Shown piece after piece: positions 38,797-51,655 of a stretch of 64,000 nucleotides of DNA. The notes below the pieces were generated by a model. That model searched no databases, was not told where the DNA came from, and saw only the letters and a list, made by a program, of their open reading frames with translations. The stretch's first letter is position 1, and the number at the start of each line of letters is the position of its first letter. Source of the DNA: Apus apus (taxonomy: Eukaryota; Chordata; Aves; Apodiformes; Apodidae). The stretch is taken from assembly GCF_020740795.1 (NCBI RefSeq), contig NC_067282.1:53451290-53515289 (forward strand), given 5' to 3'. The translations under genes were made by a program, and so were the position numbers.

Positions 38797-41520
38797 CAGA
38801 ATCACAGAATTGTCAGAGTTGAAAGGGAGCTCTAGAGATCGTCCAGTCCAACTCCCCACTAAAGCAGGATCCCCTAGAAGGAGGATTACTCAGGACTACA
38901 TCCAGGTTGGTTTTGAATATCTCCAGAGAAGGGGACTCCACAACCTCCCTGGGCAGCCTGTTCCAGGGCTCTGTCACCCTCACTGTAAAGAAGTTTTTCC
39001 TTATATTTAAATGGAACTTCCTGTGTTCCAGCTTGTGCCCACTGCCCCTCGTCCTGTCACTGGGAACTACTGAAAGGAGTCTGGCTCCATCCTCCTTGCA
39101 CACACCCTTTAGATACTTGTTGGCATTAGTAAGGTCTCCCCTCAGCCTTGTCTTCTCCAGGCTAAAGAGTCCCAGCTCTCTCATTCTTCCCTCATAAGGG
39201 AGGTGCCCCAATCCCCCAGTCATCTTTATTGCCCTCCGCTGGACTTTCTCCAGTAGTTCCCTGTCTCTCTTGAACTGAGGAGCCCAGAACTGGACACAGT
39301 TCTCCAGATGTGGCCTCACCAGGGCACAGCAGAGGGGGAAGATGACCTCTCTTGACCTACTGGCCACACTCTTCCCTATGCATCCCAGGATTCCATTGGC
39401 CTTCTTGGCAGCAAGGGCACATTGCTGGCTCATGGATAATTTACTATCTACCAGGACCCCTGGATTCTTTTCCTCAGAACTGCTTTCCAGCAGGTCCACT
39501 CCTAACCTATATTGGTGCATGAGGTTCTTCCTCCCCAGGTGCAGGACCCTACACTTGCCCTTGTTGAATCTCATTAGGTTCTTCCCTGCTCAGCTCTCCA
39601 GCCTCTCCAGGTCATACAAGATGGCAGCACAGCCCTCTGGAGTGTCAGCTGTCCCTCTCAGTTTGGTATCATCAGCAAACTTGCTGAGAATACACTCTGT
39701 CCCCTCATCCAGGTCGTTGATGAACAAGACCAGACTGAATATTGACCTTTGGGCCTGCTGGTTCCAGGCCTCCAACTCGACCCTGTTCCATTAAACACAA
39801 CCCTCCGAGTTCTGACACACAGCCAGCTCTCAATCCACTTCACTGTCCACTCATCTAGCCTACACTCCCTCAGTTTCCTAATGAGCATTTTGTGAGAGAT
39901 GGTGTCAAAAGCCTTGCTGAAGTCAAGGTAGGTGACATCTGCTGCTCTCCCCTCATCCAGCCAACCAGTTATGTCATCACAGAAGGCTAGCAGATTGGTC
40001 AAGCGTGATTTCCCCTTGGTAAATCCATGTTGACCACACCTCTGTTATTCAACGTGTTTAGAGATGACATCCAGAATGAGTCACTCCATCACCTTCCCAG
40101 GGACAGAGGTAAAGCTAACTGCCTGTAGTTCCCTGGCTTCTCCTCCTTGCTCTTTTTGAAGACTGGAGTGATACTGGCCTTCCTCCGGTCTTCAGTCACC
40201 TCTCCTGTTCTCTGTGGCCTTTCAAAGATGATGGAGAGTAGCTCAGCAATAAGATCTGTCAGCTTTCTCAGGACTCATGGATGCATTTCATCAGGGCCCA
40301 TGGATTTATGGATGTCCAGATTGGGTAAGTGGCCTCTAAACTGGTCCTTCTCTACCAAGGGAGAGTCTTCTTCTTTCCAGACCCTATCTCTTACCTCCAG
40401 GGTCTGGGATTCAAGAGGTTCAGCTTTTGCAGTGAAAACTGAAGCAAAGAGGCATTCAATAACTCTGCCTTCTCTGTGTCTTCCACCACTAGGGCACCCG
40501 CCTCATTCATCAGCAGGCCTACATTTTCCCTAGTCTTCCTTTTTTTTATTGATGTACTGAAAGAAACCCTTCTTGTTGTCCTTGATACTCCTCGCCAGAT
40601 TTAATTCCAGGTGGGCCTTAGCATTCCTCATTGCATCCCTGCATTTTCTGACTACATTTCCATATTCCTCCCAAGTGGCCAGTCCTGTTCTCCACATTCT
40701 GTAAATTTCCTTCTTCCATTTAATTATTTTCCAGAAGACCCTTACTCATCCATGCGGGTCTCCTACTTGCTCTGCTTGATTTCTTCCTCATAGGGTTGCA
40801 TTGTTCTTCAGCTTGAAGCAAGTACTGTTTGAAAGTTGCCCCGCTGTCATGGACATCCATACCTTCTAGGGCCTTGGCCCATGGTATTCCATGGAGTAGA
40901 TCTTTGAAGAGGCTAAACTTTGTGTTCCTGAAGTCCAGTGCTGTAATCTTTCTTATTTCTCTACTTCTTCCACAGAAAATAGTAAACTCCACCATTTCGT
41001 GGGCACTACAGCCAAGATTGCCCCCAACCTTCACATCCCTGACAAGACCTTCTTTGTTAATACCAGTCCAGTAGCACACCTCCCCATGTGGTTCCTCCAC
41101 TGACTCCATCAGAAAGCTGTCATCAGCACTTTGCGGGGACCTCCTGGACTGTGTGTGCCTGGCTGTGTTGCCTTTCCAGCAAATATCAGGGTGGTTGAAG
41201 TCCCCCTTGAGAACCAGGGACTGTGATCATGAGGCTACTTTAAGCTTCCTGTAAAAGGCCTCATCAACGTCTTCATCCTGATCAGGTGGCCTGTAGTAAA
41301 CACCCACAACTGTGTTCCCCATGTCAACCTGCCCCTTAATTCTCACCCCATAAGCTCCCAGCACGTTCTTCTTTCTCACCTAGGCAGAGCTCTTTACCCC
41401 TCCAACGAATGAACAGTCCAACCCTGGGTGCATGTGAGCCAGTTGAGACAAGTAGGTTCTTTGCTAGGAGTGATATGCTGAGTTCCAAACAGGCAGTATC
41501 AGGTGTAGCAGAGGATGGCA
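38797..41520 (-). mobile_element. Long CR1 LINE copy with decayed ORF2 (endonuclease and reverse transcriptase)
   Basis: This is the longest CR1 copy in the window, antisense to UBAC2. Its 3' end at about 38797 shows the CR1 terminal repeat (CACAGAATCACAGAATTGTC, inverted). Reading the minus strand from 41.1 kb, the frame at 41109-40720 carries the end of the endonuclease (GLVRDVKVGGNLGCSAHEMV, then LDFRNTKFSLFKDLL). The frame at 40002-39658 carries the reverse transcriptase palm (DVTYLDFSKAFDTISHKML). Next comes the catalytic box as FADD at 39679-39668, and then the long C-terminal frame 39574-38813 ([32 protein letters not shown]). Frameshifts and stops separate these pieces, so the element is dead. 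Upstream sequence to about 41.5 kb still resembles CR1 endonuclease. A full-length CR1 is about 4.5 kb, so roughly the 5' 40 percent is missing. Confidence 0.95.
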
Positions 41521-41612
41521 CTGGGATGGCACTTGGGAGCTGGTAACACACCTATCCAGTGCATAATACACACAATTTTGGATGAGGAGGTGTAAAAATA
41601 AATGTACCTGGT

Positions 41613-41653
41613 ACATGTTAAAACATGTTAAAACATGTTAAAACATGTTAAAA
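41613..41653 (+). repeat. 10-bp tandem repeat (ACATGTTAAA), four copies
   Basis: Four consecutive near-perfect copies of ACATGTTAAA lie in UBAC2 intron 1, about 100 bp beyond the 5' end of the long CR1 copy. Each unit contains the palindrome ACATGT. It is a short minisatellite with likely length variation. Confidence 0.95.
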
Positions 41654-42689
41654 AAGAAGTGGGGAAACAAGGAAGAACACCATTTAAAAGGACAGAGTTT
41701 TCCCTTGTCAGGTGCAAATGTTTCTGTAATCCGAAGTATTGGAGGAGCTGGAATGCCCTGGGAGAAAAAAATATTACTGTGGATAGTAGGAAGCACAGCA
41801 GAGGCATACTTGAGTGACTTAGTAAGCTAACTCAGTTGAGTTGACTTGCAAAGCAACACTGCAGTGTGTGGGGAAGTGTGCTGCAGCAGCTGGCTTTCCG
41901 GAAGGACTCCAGAGGTGGGCTGTGGTGCTGCACCCAGGCTGGCTTCTTGTGTTTTGCCAGCAACTGGAGTCCCATGAAGGATGCTGCTGAAACACTTCAG
42001 TGGCTCTGCAAAGGCCAGCATGAATGCATGAAAACTGACACTGGGCTGACTCATGTACTGTAGTGCTGCTTAGCTGTATTTGCTGCTGCATCTCCGATAT
42101 GCTGCTTCCCAGGAGCAAAGTGCAATACGCAAAAGGCTTTCCATTACAAGATGCACAACTTAAACCTGTAAGACCAACACCAAACTTTTATGCAGATGTT
42201 GTAATATCCCCTCTCAATATTCTGAATGCTATGTACAATACTGCATATGAACATAGTAGGAAAGCTCATTCTGAGTCCATGTTTTAAAACCTATCCACTT
42301 GCTGTATCTGGAAAATACTTGACTACTTTACCTACTACACACAAGCTACTTCATGTAGTAGTAGGGAGTAGAATCCTTTGAACTTCCTTGCAAGTATTTC
42401 TGCTAATGCAGCTTATGCTTTTACCTCTCTGTGAACCTTGTAGTGCAGTGCTAGCAATTAGTTAAAAATCCCCCAGGCACGCAGGGAATGCTGTGCTCCT
42501 CTGCTTGCATAACCTGCAAGACTAAACGGTGTTGTGCACAGGTGTCTGGAAAATAATAGAGGTATGTAAGTTGATGCTTAATGTAAGTGGTATGACTAAA
42601 GGTGAAATGAAGTATGTATCAAATGTATGAGACTTTTGTGCTTAACAATATTACAATATATGAGAAAACAAATCAGCTTGTACGTAATT

Positions 42690-43170
42690 ACCAGGGCATT
42701 AACCAGGGTATGCAGAGGTGCAGTTAGGAAAGCAAAAGCTCAGAATTGGCAAGAGATATCAAAAACGTCTTCAGATACCATAACAACAAGCAGAAACAGG
42801 AATATTATTGGCCCACTATTAAACAGAGGTGAACTCGTCACCAAAAGTGCTGAAAAGGCAGAGGTCCTCAACACCTTCTTCACCTCTGTCTTTACCAGTG
42901 CTCTTGGGTCCCAGGCCATAGACGTTGATTCTGGGGAGATTCCGATTGGACACAAGAGGTAAATTTTTCACCATGAGGACAGTCAAACATTGGAATAATC
43001 TCCCAAATAAATTGGTAGATTCCCCCACATTGGACAGTTTCAAGTCTCAGCTTGACAGGGTACCGAGCCATCTCATATAAACAATAGTAGTATCTAGAAA
43101 GGTTGGACCAGATGATCCTTGAGGTCCCTTCCAACCTGGCATTCATAGAATTCTGATTCTGTGATCAGCA
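42690..43170 (+). mobile_element. Internally deleted CR1 LINE copy
   Basis: The left part (to about 42,945) encodes the segment between endonuclease and reverse transcriptase of ORF2 (RNIIGPLLNRGELVTKSAEK, then EVLNTFFTSVFTS). It then jumps directly to the 3' region ('cacaagaggtaaatttttcacc', 'ggttggaccagatgatccttg', 'ggtcccttccaacctggcat') and ends in the tail repeat ATTCTGATTCTGTGATC. Most of the reverse transcriptase is therefore missing. Sense orientation relative to UBAC2. Confidence 0.9.
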
Positions 43171-46100
43171 TGCCACAGTGCAGCCTGGTTCCAAATAGCT
43201 TGATTCCTGGGAGCAGTGTACCCACATCAGTTCAATTAGCCATGCATTTAACACCACAACAATGGGGTGCTGCTGCTGCTGCAAAGCTAGCTCATTTTAA
43301 GCTAGCTTGAGGATCTCCATGTGGTGTTGTGGTGTACCCATACCTGATATTTCTGACAGTAGTATGCTAATATGCTCTGTGGTTGGGAGGGAGAGAGGCT
43401 GGTCAACGAAGTGAGTGTTTTTGTTAACTTCACTTGTTTCATTTTCTATTTCTTTTCAAATGTTCCTTTTAGAAACAATTTTTTTTTTCTTTTTGTAGCT
43501 CCTCATTCTGTTTGAGCTCCTCATTCACTTTTTGTGACCTGAGCTAAACCCAGCAGTTTTTTAAACAGTAAATGTATAGGTAACTGGTTTGATTACAGTC
43601 TTGCCAGTGCCTTTTAAAAATAGATTTAAAATGTGATCACAGATGGTTTCTTTATTGACTTTCTTAGTATCTATACTAATGTGATTAATCTCTCAGCTTC
43701 TGCGTTAAGTTTATAATAATTTGATGGAAAATGTTCCTCCAGTGATACTGTTAATGTGTTGTGTTCACTTGCAGTCATCATGATGATTAACCACTAGAGA
43801 ATGTTGCAAAGTGACAGTCTCAACACAGGATCCCCTTCCTGTGTCTGTGATCTTTCCCCTAGGCCAGGGGCAAGAGCTGCTTTTGTTACCCAGAACACTT
43901 CATTCAGTCGTTATCATACTCTCAGGAAGCAGTAACTTCATTGCTTTTGAGGGGTCCTCTAGTATTGCTTTTTTTTTTTTTTTTCAAAGGATGAAATGTT
44001 AGAAAAATACTTATACTGGATTGAACAAACTAAAAACTCATCATATGGTTAAATTCCATCCTGCCAGCAAGCACACAGTCTCCTGGTGTCTTCCAGGTTC
44101 CTCAAGCAGTATGACATGTGTCTGTATTTCTCTGTCATCCTGCCTCCATGGCATGTTCTCATTGGTTCTCGTCTACTGTTTTGATGCATGGTTGTAGTAA
44201 AGACAAGCTTTTATTCCTCAGATCTGGTAAGATTGCTCCAGTCTCCCAAAAGCACATACTGGTGTCTAGGAAGCACTTAAAAATTACTTCCCAGATTTGA
44301 TTATCTGACAGTGGGTTTCCAGGCATTCAGGAGGTGGTGTTCATGCTGCTGTTTGATGTGTAGCAAACCTGAATCTGAAGGGAAAATAGCAGGCAGGGGG
44401 CATTGAGTCCTTGAAGACTTGACCATTTTGAAACATCACTGTATGCTGTGGAACCTGCTGCAGGTTCTTGGACAGATCTTGGAATACAGTAGATGAATAT
44501 CTGTGTTATGGCTTAATACAAGACAACCAGCCACCCAAAAGATGGATTCCATCAGTGTATTTGGGAAGTACTGTGCATTCAGATGAGCATCAGTTGTGAT
44601 TTAGAAGACTTGCAGATCTTGTGTATCAGCATTAAAAAAATCGTTCATGCATATTTCTTACCATCACAGTAGCCTCCAGCAGTGAATCCATCTATATGAA
44701 AGCGAAATGTCTGCCACATAGCAGCTAGGTTTGGGAAGTTTGCAGATGGTAGTGGGAAAAAAGCTGTTACACAGCATGTTTTGTCTGCAGGTGTGGTGTA
44801 AGCTCAGTAGGGATCCCCACCAAAAAATGTCCAGAGCTAATTTGAGCTTCTGCAGGCACTGCTCATCATCTGGAGCCAGCAATGAGGTCCTCTCCCAAGT
44901 CAATGCTTGTGTCTCAGCCCAGAATAGCAGTCCAGGAGGTGGAGTTGTTCCCCCAAAAAGCCCTTCTGAAACAGTGTCTTGCTGCCTGCTTTGACATGCT
45001 CATCTCGTATCTGTCTTCGCATGTGAGTAGTGAACAGGGGGGGAAACAGGAAGTAATTTCAAAAACTGTAGCTGTTGGTGCTACCACAACTTTGGTGTTC
45101 TCATTTGTGCAAGGGCAGCTTCTGAATCTGCAACTAGCTGAGCAGTTGTGCCATAAACCTTTCGCTCTGTTTGTGACAGATGGACACATCTATTCCTTAA
45201 CTCTCTGTACTCTGAAAGTGTTATTGGCAGCTAAAAAAGTGGTAGGTTGTGGAGGAAGAAGATTTATGGGCTTTGTAATGAGTGCAGGGGTGGAATGTGG
45301 AGACTTAAGAGGTGTTTTTTTCATTCATGTCACATTTTAGGAACAGCCTTACATTGTGCAGTGGTAGTGCAAAGGTTAGGACATTTGCCTGTGACAATGT
45401 CAAGGTAGTTTTGGGAGAACTACTCCATTGCAGCAGGGGGAAGCAAAGATCTGTAGCAGAAGCTATTTTTTTCCTCTTTATCATAGCGTGGGCATGTTTT
45501 GCTAGTTGTTAAAAAATGACTCTGTTCACTTGGATGGAAGCTCAGCATGTGTTTTGCAGCAGCAATGCTATTACTGCCTGTTCTGTGAAAGAATTGCCGC
45601 TTGAGTAGTACTTTGGTGTTCCAAATTTATTCCAAGGTATTTGAAGGCAGTATTTGATGTATTTTAACTCTTCAGGATCAGAATGAGAGTTTATCCTTTC
45701 ATTATACTTTTATCACATGGTATAGAGGCACTGTGGTTTTCTTCTCCTTGTGCACATTTACATTGGTGCTGCCCATAGATGCTGCTACCCCCAGACACGG
45801 GTACCCCAGTAGATTGGTAGTACATGTTTCTGTCCTGCAGGTGGTTGCAAATCCGTTGGACTAGAATTTTGCTTTCTAAGTTTTACCTTTACATTCCAAG
45901 TAAGGAATTTCGCCTGTGTGTCAGAATTCTTGGTGGTATAGTGCCTAGTATTGTCAGTCATTTTTGGTCTTACGGGTTGAGACATTCTACAGCAGTGGTA
46001 GGGTTGTGCCTTCACTGGTGACCTCACAGCAGTCCTTGGTAAGGATCTGTATGCTGTTGTGGGCTAAAGCAAACTACTCACTTGTACAAGTGAAACACTT

Positions 46101-48819
46101 GTGAAAAAAAAACACAACAAAACATTTTAGGAGGTGTGTTATTTATCTGGAAGTGTTTATCTTTCTCAAGTTAACTGGACAAGAATAAGTTTATCAACCA
46201 TGATGACGTTTTGAGAAATTTGAGAGTAGAAGTTTCCGTTACTCATGTGATGTTCCCTGTGGGTGACTGTCACATTAATGGGTTTGTTACTTCTGTGGTT
46301 TTCACTTGGTGACATGCTTAAAAATAAGTACTTTTGCTCTATAACAAGGTTTAAAGTGCCTAAGCTGAAAGCTAAAAGGAGTCTTACAATAAAAATGTGT
46401 GTTCACACTTCTTGAGAAAACAGATAATGTTCTGTTGGTTAGTTATTTTTGAACCCATTCAAATTAGGAGTGAGCCAGATAGGGTAAGGTATTTCAAGTG
46501 TGTATTACCTATAATGTAAAAATTATCTAATGATACTAAAATTACAGTAAAATCTAAATAGAAATATTAAACCAGTGTAGAAATGTATCATCACTGTGGG
46601 AAGTCTAGTGATTTGCTTGTGACCTTTTTTGTGGCAGTGTGATCCTTATGTGAAAAGTATAATAGGATTAGTGACTTCTTATTTAAATCCATGAAATAGC
46701 ATAAATGTATTAGATAGTAAATTGACAAGTCTTATCAAACCTTGGTTCAGAAATGTCTACTGTTGTGATTACTACTGTTGTTCTGATTTAGGCTGTACTT
46801 TCAAATATCTGTTGAATCCTGATTATAAAACTGACCTTTTCACATTAAGAAATGTTATTTTAGCTAAGTTAGGTTAGCTAAGGGAGCATTACCTGAAGTT
46901 TCAAGTGAATGTGTGTACATTGTTTACACAGTAACTTTCAGGAGCTCCAGCTTTTTTCCCTCAGTATTCTGCAGTACTCTGATGAGTAAAAAAACTTTGA
47001 CTCTTCAAACTTCCTTTAAGTGTCCAATTAAATCAGAGGAATGAATAATTTTTAAAATGGATATCTCAACACTGTAGAACTTATTTTTGGAGAGCAGAAA
47101 AGTCCAAAGAAATAAATTGAAAGGCGGGTAGTTTTCTTTCATTAAAAGAAATTCACCCAGGCTTTCTGCCCTTCTGATGTGTCTCATACAAAAAAGTAAT
47201 CATAAAAGTATAGAGCTTATGATTAGCAGAGTATTGTCAACCTGTTGCTGCCTAATTTCAACAAAAGGATTGTTCTTTAAGGCATTAATTGCTTAAGTGG
47301 AGTAAGGGAAGTGGGTCTGTAAATAATGAACTCGAGGATATGCTTATGGACTGAAAAAAAGAGTTTTTAAGTACAAGTTTATCTTAAGATACCTGTAGAA
47401 AGAGATGTTTGCTTCACATGATATCAGAAGACTACAGACTTCTAGGTGGTGTGAGCTGAGGACAGCTAACAGTGCCCATGAAGGTTGTTTTTTATGTCAT
47501 CGGTTAGTATTTTGATGAGGATCATGCTTAAATTACACAGTAAGAACCATTTTTCAAGGGCAATGGGATTGGGCCATGATGAAAATCTTGGCTTTGATGC
47601 CTATTACCATCTTCCTTTTGTAGCAGCTCACTCTTCTAGTGTGCAGCAAGTGTTGAGAGCATCATTCAAGGTAGTCAGTTTATCTGGATGTGTACTAAGT
47701 TTTCCTGTATCAAACTTTTTAAATGCAGTTTTGTTCTTCCTGGGCTCTTGCTCTTTAATTCCCATTAGTACTTTAAAAGTAGTTTTATTGCTTCTTTTGT
47801 TACCTAAGAACAATGACAACAGAGCCAAGGATTTAATAATAACCTGCAAAAAAAAAGCAGTTGTTGAATATTCAAAGATCATGTCCTATAACAGGGATGT
47901 TTGGGAAAGAAGTAAACGTGAGTAAAGTTGCATGTGTGAAAAGGGGAAAAAACATAGAATAAATAATATTGCAGAGTTTTTGTATTGGCTTGTATTGTTG
48001 GGCAAGAGTTTGTGTTTTATTGCATCAACTACATCAGCAGTTTAGGATGAATTGCTGGGAATATACTTGCTGGATGTTCCATTCGATGGTTTTAGTAAAT
48101 CAGTATTGCAGACATTCTCTGCTTGCTTTCTTCTGAGTGTCCTTTTTGAAAGTCATGCTACTAGGGGGAAGAATTTCTGATTTCACAGAAGTCCTGATTT
48201 TATTAAGTAATTTATTAATAATTTTAATTACTTGAATGGAAGGAAGATGAATGTCATATAGATTAACTTAGATATGTTTCCTTGAATGGTAGATCCAAAT
48301 GTTGTGAAGAGAAGGTCAGTTTGTTCTTGTCATTTATTCGTTTGGTTCCTATTTCATGGCCTCTAGAATAAAAGCTATGTTTAGTCCCTAATGCAAAAGT
48401 ATTTGTTTTGACTAGATCTACGTGTCCATTTTGTAACAAAAAAAAAAGGATATTTTATTTCCTGAAACAATTGAGCTTAGGAGAGCTGCATAGAAGGACT
48501 TCATAGGAAGGCATAACCTCCATAGCTGCAGGGCACTTTGGTTTAATTACAGCCAAACAAGTAATTTCATGACAGAATGTTGAAAACAAAGTGTCTGATT
48601 AATAGTTAACTGCCTTTAATATCTCCAAAGGCTTCCTTTGGTTGGTGTGGTTTTCCTATCTATTTGCAAGTTGCTGTGAACTTGGGAAGTTGCTGAGATA
48701 AAAGTCAAGTGCCACTGCTATTATGTTTTCCAATCACCTGTTTAAATATGTCACTTTTTAAATACAAGATATTTTTCTCTAATCTGACTTTTTGTTTGGT
48801 TGGTTTTTTTGTCTTTAAG
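43171..48819. other. UBAC2 intron 1, right part with nothing recognisable
   Basis: AT-rich intronic sequence between the internally deleted CR1 and UBAC2 exon 2. Apart from T-runs I see no repeat family, RNA gene or exon here. Frames such as 44882-45340 show no domain. Confidence 0.55.
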
Positions 48820-48947
48820 ATAAAGCACCTTTGTCAAAGAGTCTGTTATTAGTCCCAAGTGCCATCTCAATTCTGTTGACTCTGCTCTTCCAACATTATC
48901 AGAAGTTCTTTGCATATAACCTACAAGCTATAAAAGAGGATTTTCAG
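48820..48947 (+). CDS. UBAC2: UBAC2 coding exon 2
   Basis: This 128-bp exon completes Tyr11 and encodes residues 12-53, starting KAPLSKSLLLVPSAIS and ending AIKEDFQ. Residues 19-34 form the first membrane segment (LLLVPSAISILLTLLF). The acceptor is a pyrimidine-rich tract ending TTTAAG|AT at 48819/48820, and the donor is CAG|GTAAGAG at 48947/48948 (phase 0). Its sequence and position in the protein match vertebrate UBAC2 closely, and no frameshift is present. Confidence 0.96.
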
Positions 48948-51049
48948 GTAAGAGTTCATTTTGTGTTGAAAGAGACTGCAAATTATGCTTTTCTGTGTGT
49001 TTTTTACCCTGTCTGTTTCTCCTTTGTTCTTTCCCTTTGTTCACTGTGGTAGACCAGTTTGTTCTTACCTTTTTTTATGTCACCCCAGTAGGCCACTTTT
49101 TGGTAAAAGTGAAAAAAAGTGGATCTGAAATTAAGAGCACAGCTTTTCACTTTTTTCTTCTGTCTGGAAAATAACTGCATTTGTATTGTTTTTCCTTCCA
49201 CAGAGTGGCATATGGAAGCTTGCTGTGAATTAAATGTGATTTAACCCATGTAATAACATAGGTATTTTGATGTTAATGTCAGTATCTTATTGTGCTTAGT
49301 TTTTTAACTATTGTGTTCAGGTACTCTGAATATATATTACTTATTTTAACAACAGAAACCATAACTTTAACTCTGTAACTCCTGCTGTAATTAGTTGTGG
49401 GAAAAATGTTCCTGTTGGATAGAACTGTTGCTTCTAATTTGAAGATTCCGAGTGATGGGGGAGTTTGTCATGCTGCTCAGTAATCTGCCAAATTTGTTAA
49501 TTACTTTACTAGACATTTATTTCTTATTCCCAATTCAAGCCAAGATACTTTATCTTTTAGATATTACATCTTGTTAGGTTTTGTTCTCAGCTTAAGGAAG
49601 AATCCTCTAGTATCAGTTGTAATTTTCGAAATAATGCACTTAAAAGTGATTACTAAGTTTTGTGGAAACTTACATTTTTTTTCTTTTTTTGGAAATGGCA
49701 AACTACTGCTCAACAGAGAAAGGTCAGCATTTGCCCCTGTGATTATCTTATCCCACATGTTTTATAGTTAGATCAAAAAAGTATGTAGTCAATGTCTTTG
49801 AAGATGCCGACTAGCCCAAAAAGGTTATTAAACCTAGCTAGTGATGCTGGGTGCTGTTGCACTCTGAGGTCTTTCTTGTCAAGAACAAGAGCTTTATTGT
49901 AATAATGTAGATTACAACTGCTTGAGCACTGCTCATATTTTCCATGTGTCTTGCTACTGCTGTGCAGCAAAAATATGTAAATTGATGTCTGCCTTTTAGA
50001 AGTGTTGCAAGCGTTAAGGGAGGGGTAGGAGAAAGTCTGAGAAACTATTAAAGTTTTAAATGTAAATTTTTTGGGTTTGAGGTTTCTTTGCTTGTCTATT
50101 TGTTTTGTAGTTTATCTTTAGAAGGGTCTTCTCTTTCCATTTGTTTGATCTGCTGAAAAACAGTAGTAGCTGTGTTTTGTTCCAAGAAACACCTGTACTG
50201 TGCATGAACATTTACAAGTGTCTATAGAAGCTAAGACACTTTTGTTGTGATGCTTTGGGGAATGTGTGGGTTTGAGTTTTTTTCTTTCCTGAAATGGTTG
50301 TTTCATTTATTGTCATAGTTTTTGGAATAAGCTATATATAATTGTGTATCTCTGAGATCAGGCAGAGCATATTATTTAACTCAGGTCTGATGCTAATATT
50401 CAAATGAGAACACCTGAATAAAATGTGTTTATAATAAATTCACCTGTGGGAATGAACTTAGTGGAATAGAATTTTTCCAGGGGCTGAACAGAAGTTTTGG
50501 ATATTGGATATTAACATTTGTTAAAGCTGGTAGAGAGCATAGGAAATAAAGCATGCAGCTGAAGAAGCGTGTATTTGTTTTGGAAGGCAAACTATGTACT
50601 GTCAAAAATTAAAGGATCTTCATCTCCATAAAAGGGACCCTCAGGAGTGGTGAAGAAACTGTGTGTGAAATGAGGACCTTGATGACATTAGACCTAGGTA
50701 TTTTTTAGGCTGACTAAAGTGAAGAGCAATTAGACTTAAAAGCCTTACGTAGTATATGCAAAGGTTGTTCACTTAATGTGTATCATTAAATATTCAGCTA
50801 TAAGGTCACAGCCCTGCCAGTTTCTAATTCAGGATAGGTGTTACTCAAACTACTCGCTAGTTTTAACACCAGACATGGTGACCTGGGACAGGTAGAAAAA
50901 TGAGGTCCCACTTCTTTCTTCTGGTTCAGTCCTTTGGTATGCCAAGGAAGTTAGAGGCTGGAGCATCGGTTCAGACTTAAAGACCTTGAGAAATGTGAGG
51001 CTCAGGGTAGAGCGTTGGCATTTGGGCTTCCATGGAGGGGAGAGTGCCT

Positions 51050-51655
51050 AGCAGGCTGTGAATTAGGAAAGGGAGCTGGGAGAGCCAAAGTGGAGCTGGA
51101 ATCTAGCAAAGGAGGTAAGGGCAGCAAGGAAGATTTCTCTAAGTACCTCTGCAGCAAAAGAAAGGCTTAAGGAGAGTGTGGTCCCAGTCCTCAGTGTGGC
51201 AGCGGACCTAGGCAACAAGAAATATGCAAAAGGCTGAGATATTCAGGCAGATACATCTATTTGTACTAGTTTCAGGCCCTGAGGTCCCTAAGCCTCATAG
51301 CAGAGACTGTGAGAGTGATGCAGTGTATCCACCATTAAGAAAAACAGAGTTAGGGATCACTTAGCCCAACTATACACACATAAGTTAATGGGACCAGACG
51401 AGTTTCCTCTGAGGCTGCCGAAGGAGATGGAAATGTAATTGTGGGGCCTTTCTCTAGAATCTTTGAAAGGTTATGGCAATTGGTGGGAAGTACCTGGAGA
51501 AAGGTAAATATCAAAATCATCTTTGGGAAAGGCAGCAAGGAGGATCCAAGTAAAATCAGGCCACTCAGCCTTACTTTGGTCTCTAGGAAGGTCATGGAGC
51601 AAATTATCTTAGAAGCCATTTCTCACACATGCAGGATGCAAAGGTGACTGGAAGC
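51050..51655 (+). mobile_element. CR1 LINE ORF2 fragment
   Basis: The stretch contains, in the plus direction, remnants of the linker after the endonuclease ('aagtacctctgcagcaaaag') and of the reverse transcriptase N-terminal part. The latter includes a recognisable DPSKIRPLSLTLVSRKVMEQ peptide at about 51,540-51,605, which corresponds to the family's 'NYRPVSLTSV..K.ME' motif. It is frameshifted and lacks its 3' end. It precedes a second CR1 segment that starts again from a more 5' part of the element. Confidence 0.85.

Larger units (their letters stand above)
34818..48819 (+). other. UBAC2: UBAC2 intron 1
   Basis: About 14 kb between a GTGAGT donor and a TTTAAG acceptor. Besides the end of the CpG island it contains two CR1 insertions (38.8-41.5 and 42.7-43.2 kb), a 17-bp tandem repeat near 36.8 kb and a 10-bp tandem repeat near 41.6 kb. 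The rest is AT-rich. No nested gene was recognised. Confidence 0.85.

Noticed and set aside
38813-41109. Open frames with reverse transcriptase and endonuclease motifs taken as a host gene
   Set aside because: They are pieces of one decayed CR1 retrotransposon, shown by the terminal repeat and the order of segments.
43286-43312. Repeated AAGCTAGCT motifs forming an inverted repeat
   Set aside because: The motif is itself palindromic, so pairing is trivial and no function is implied.
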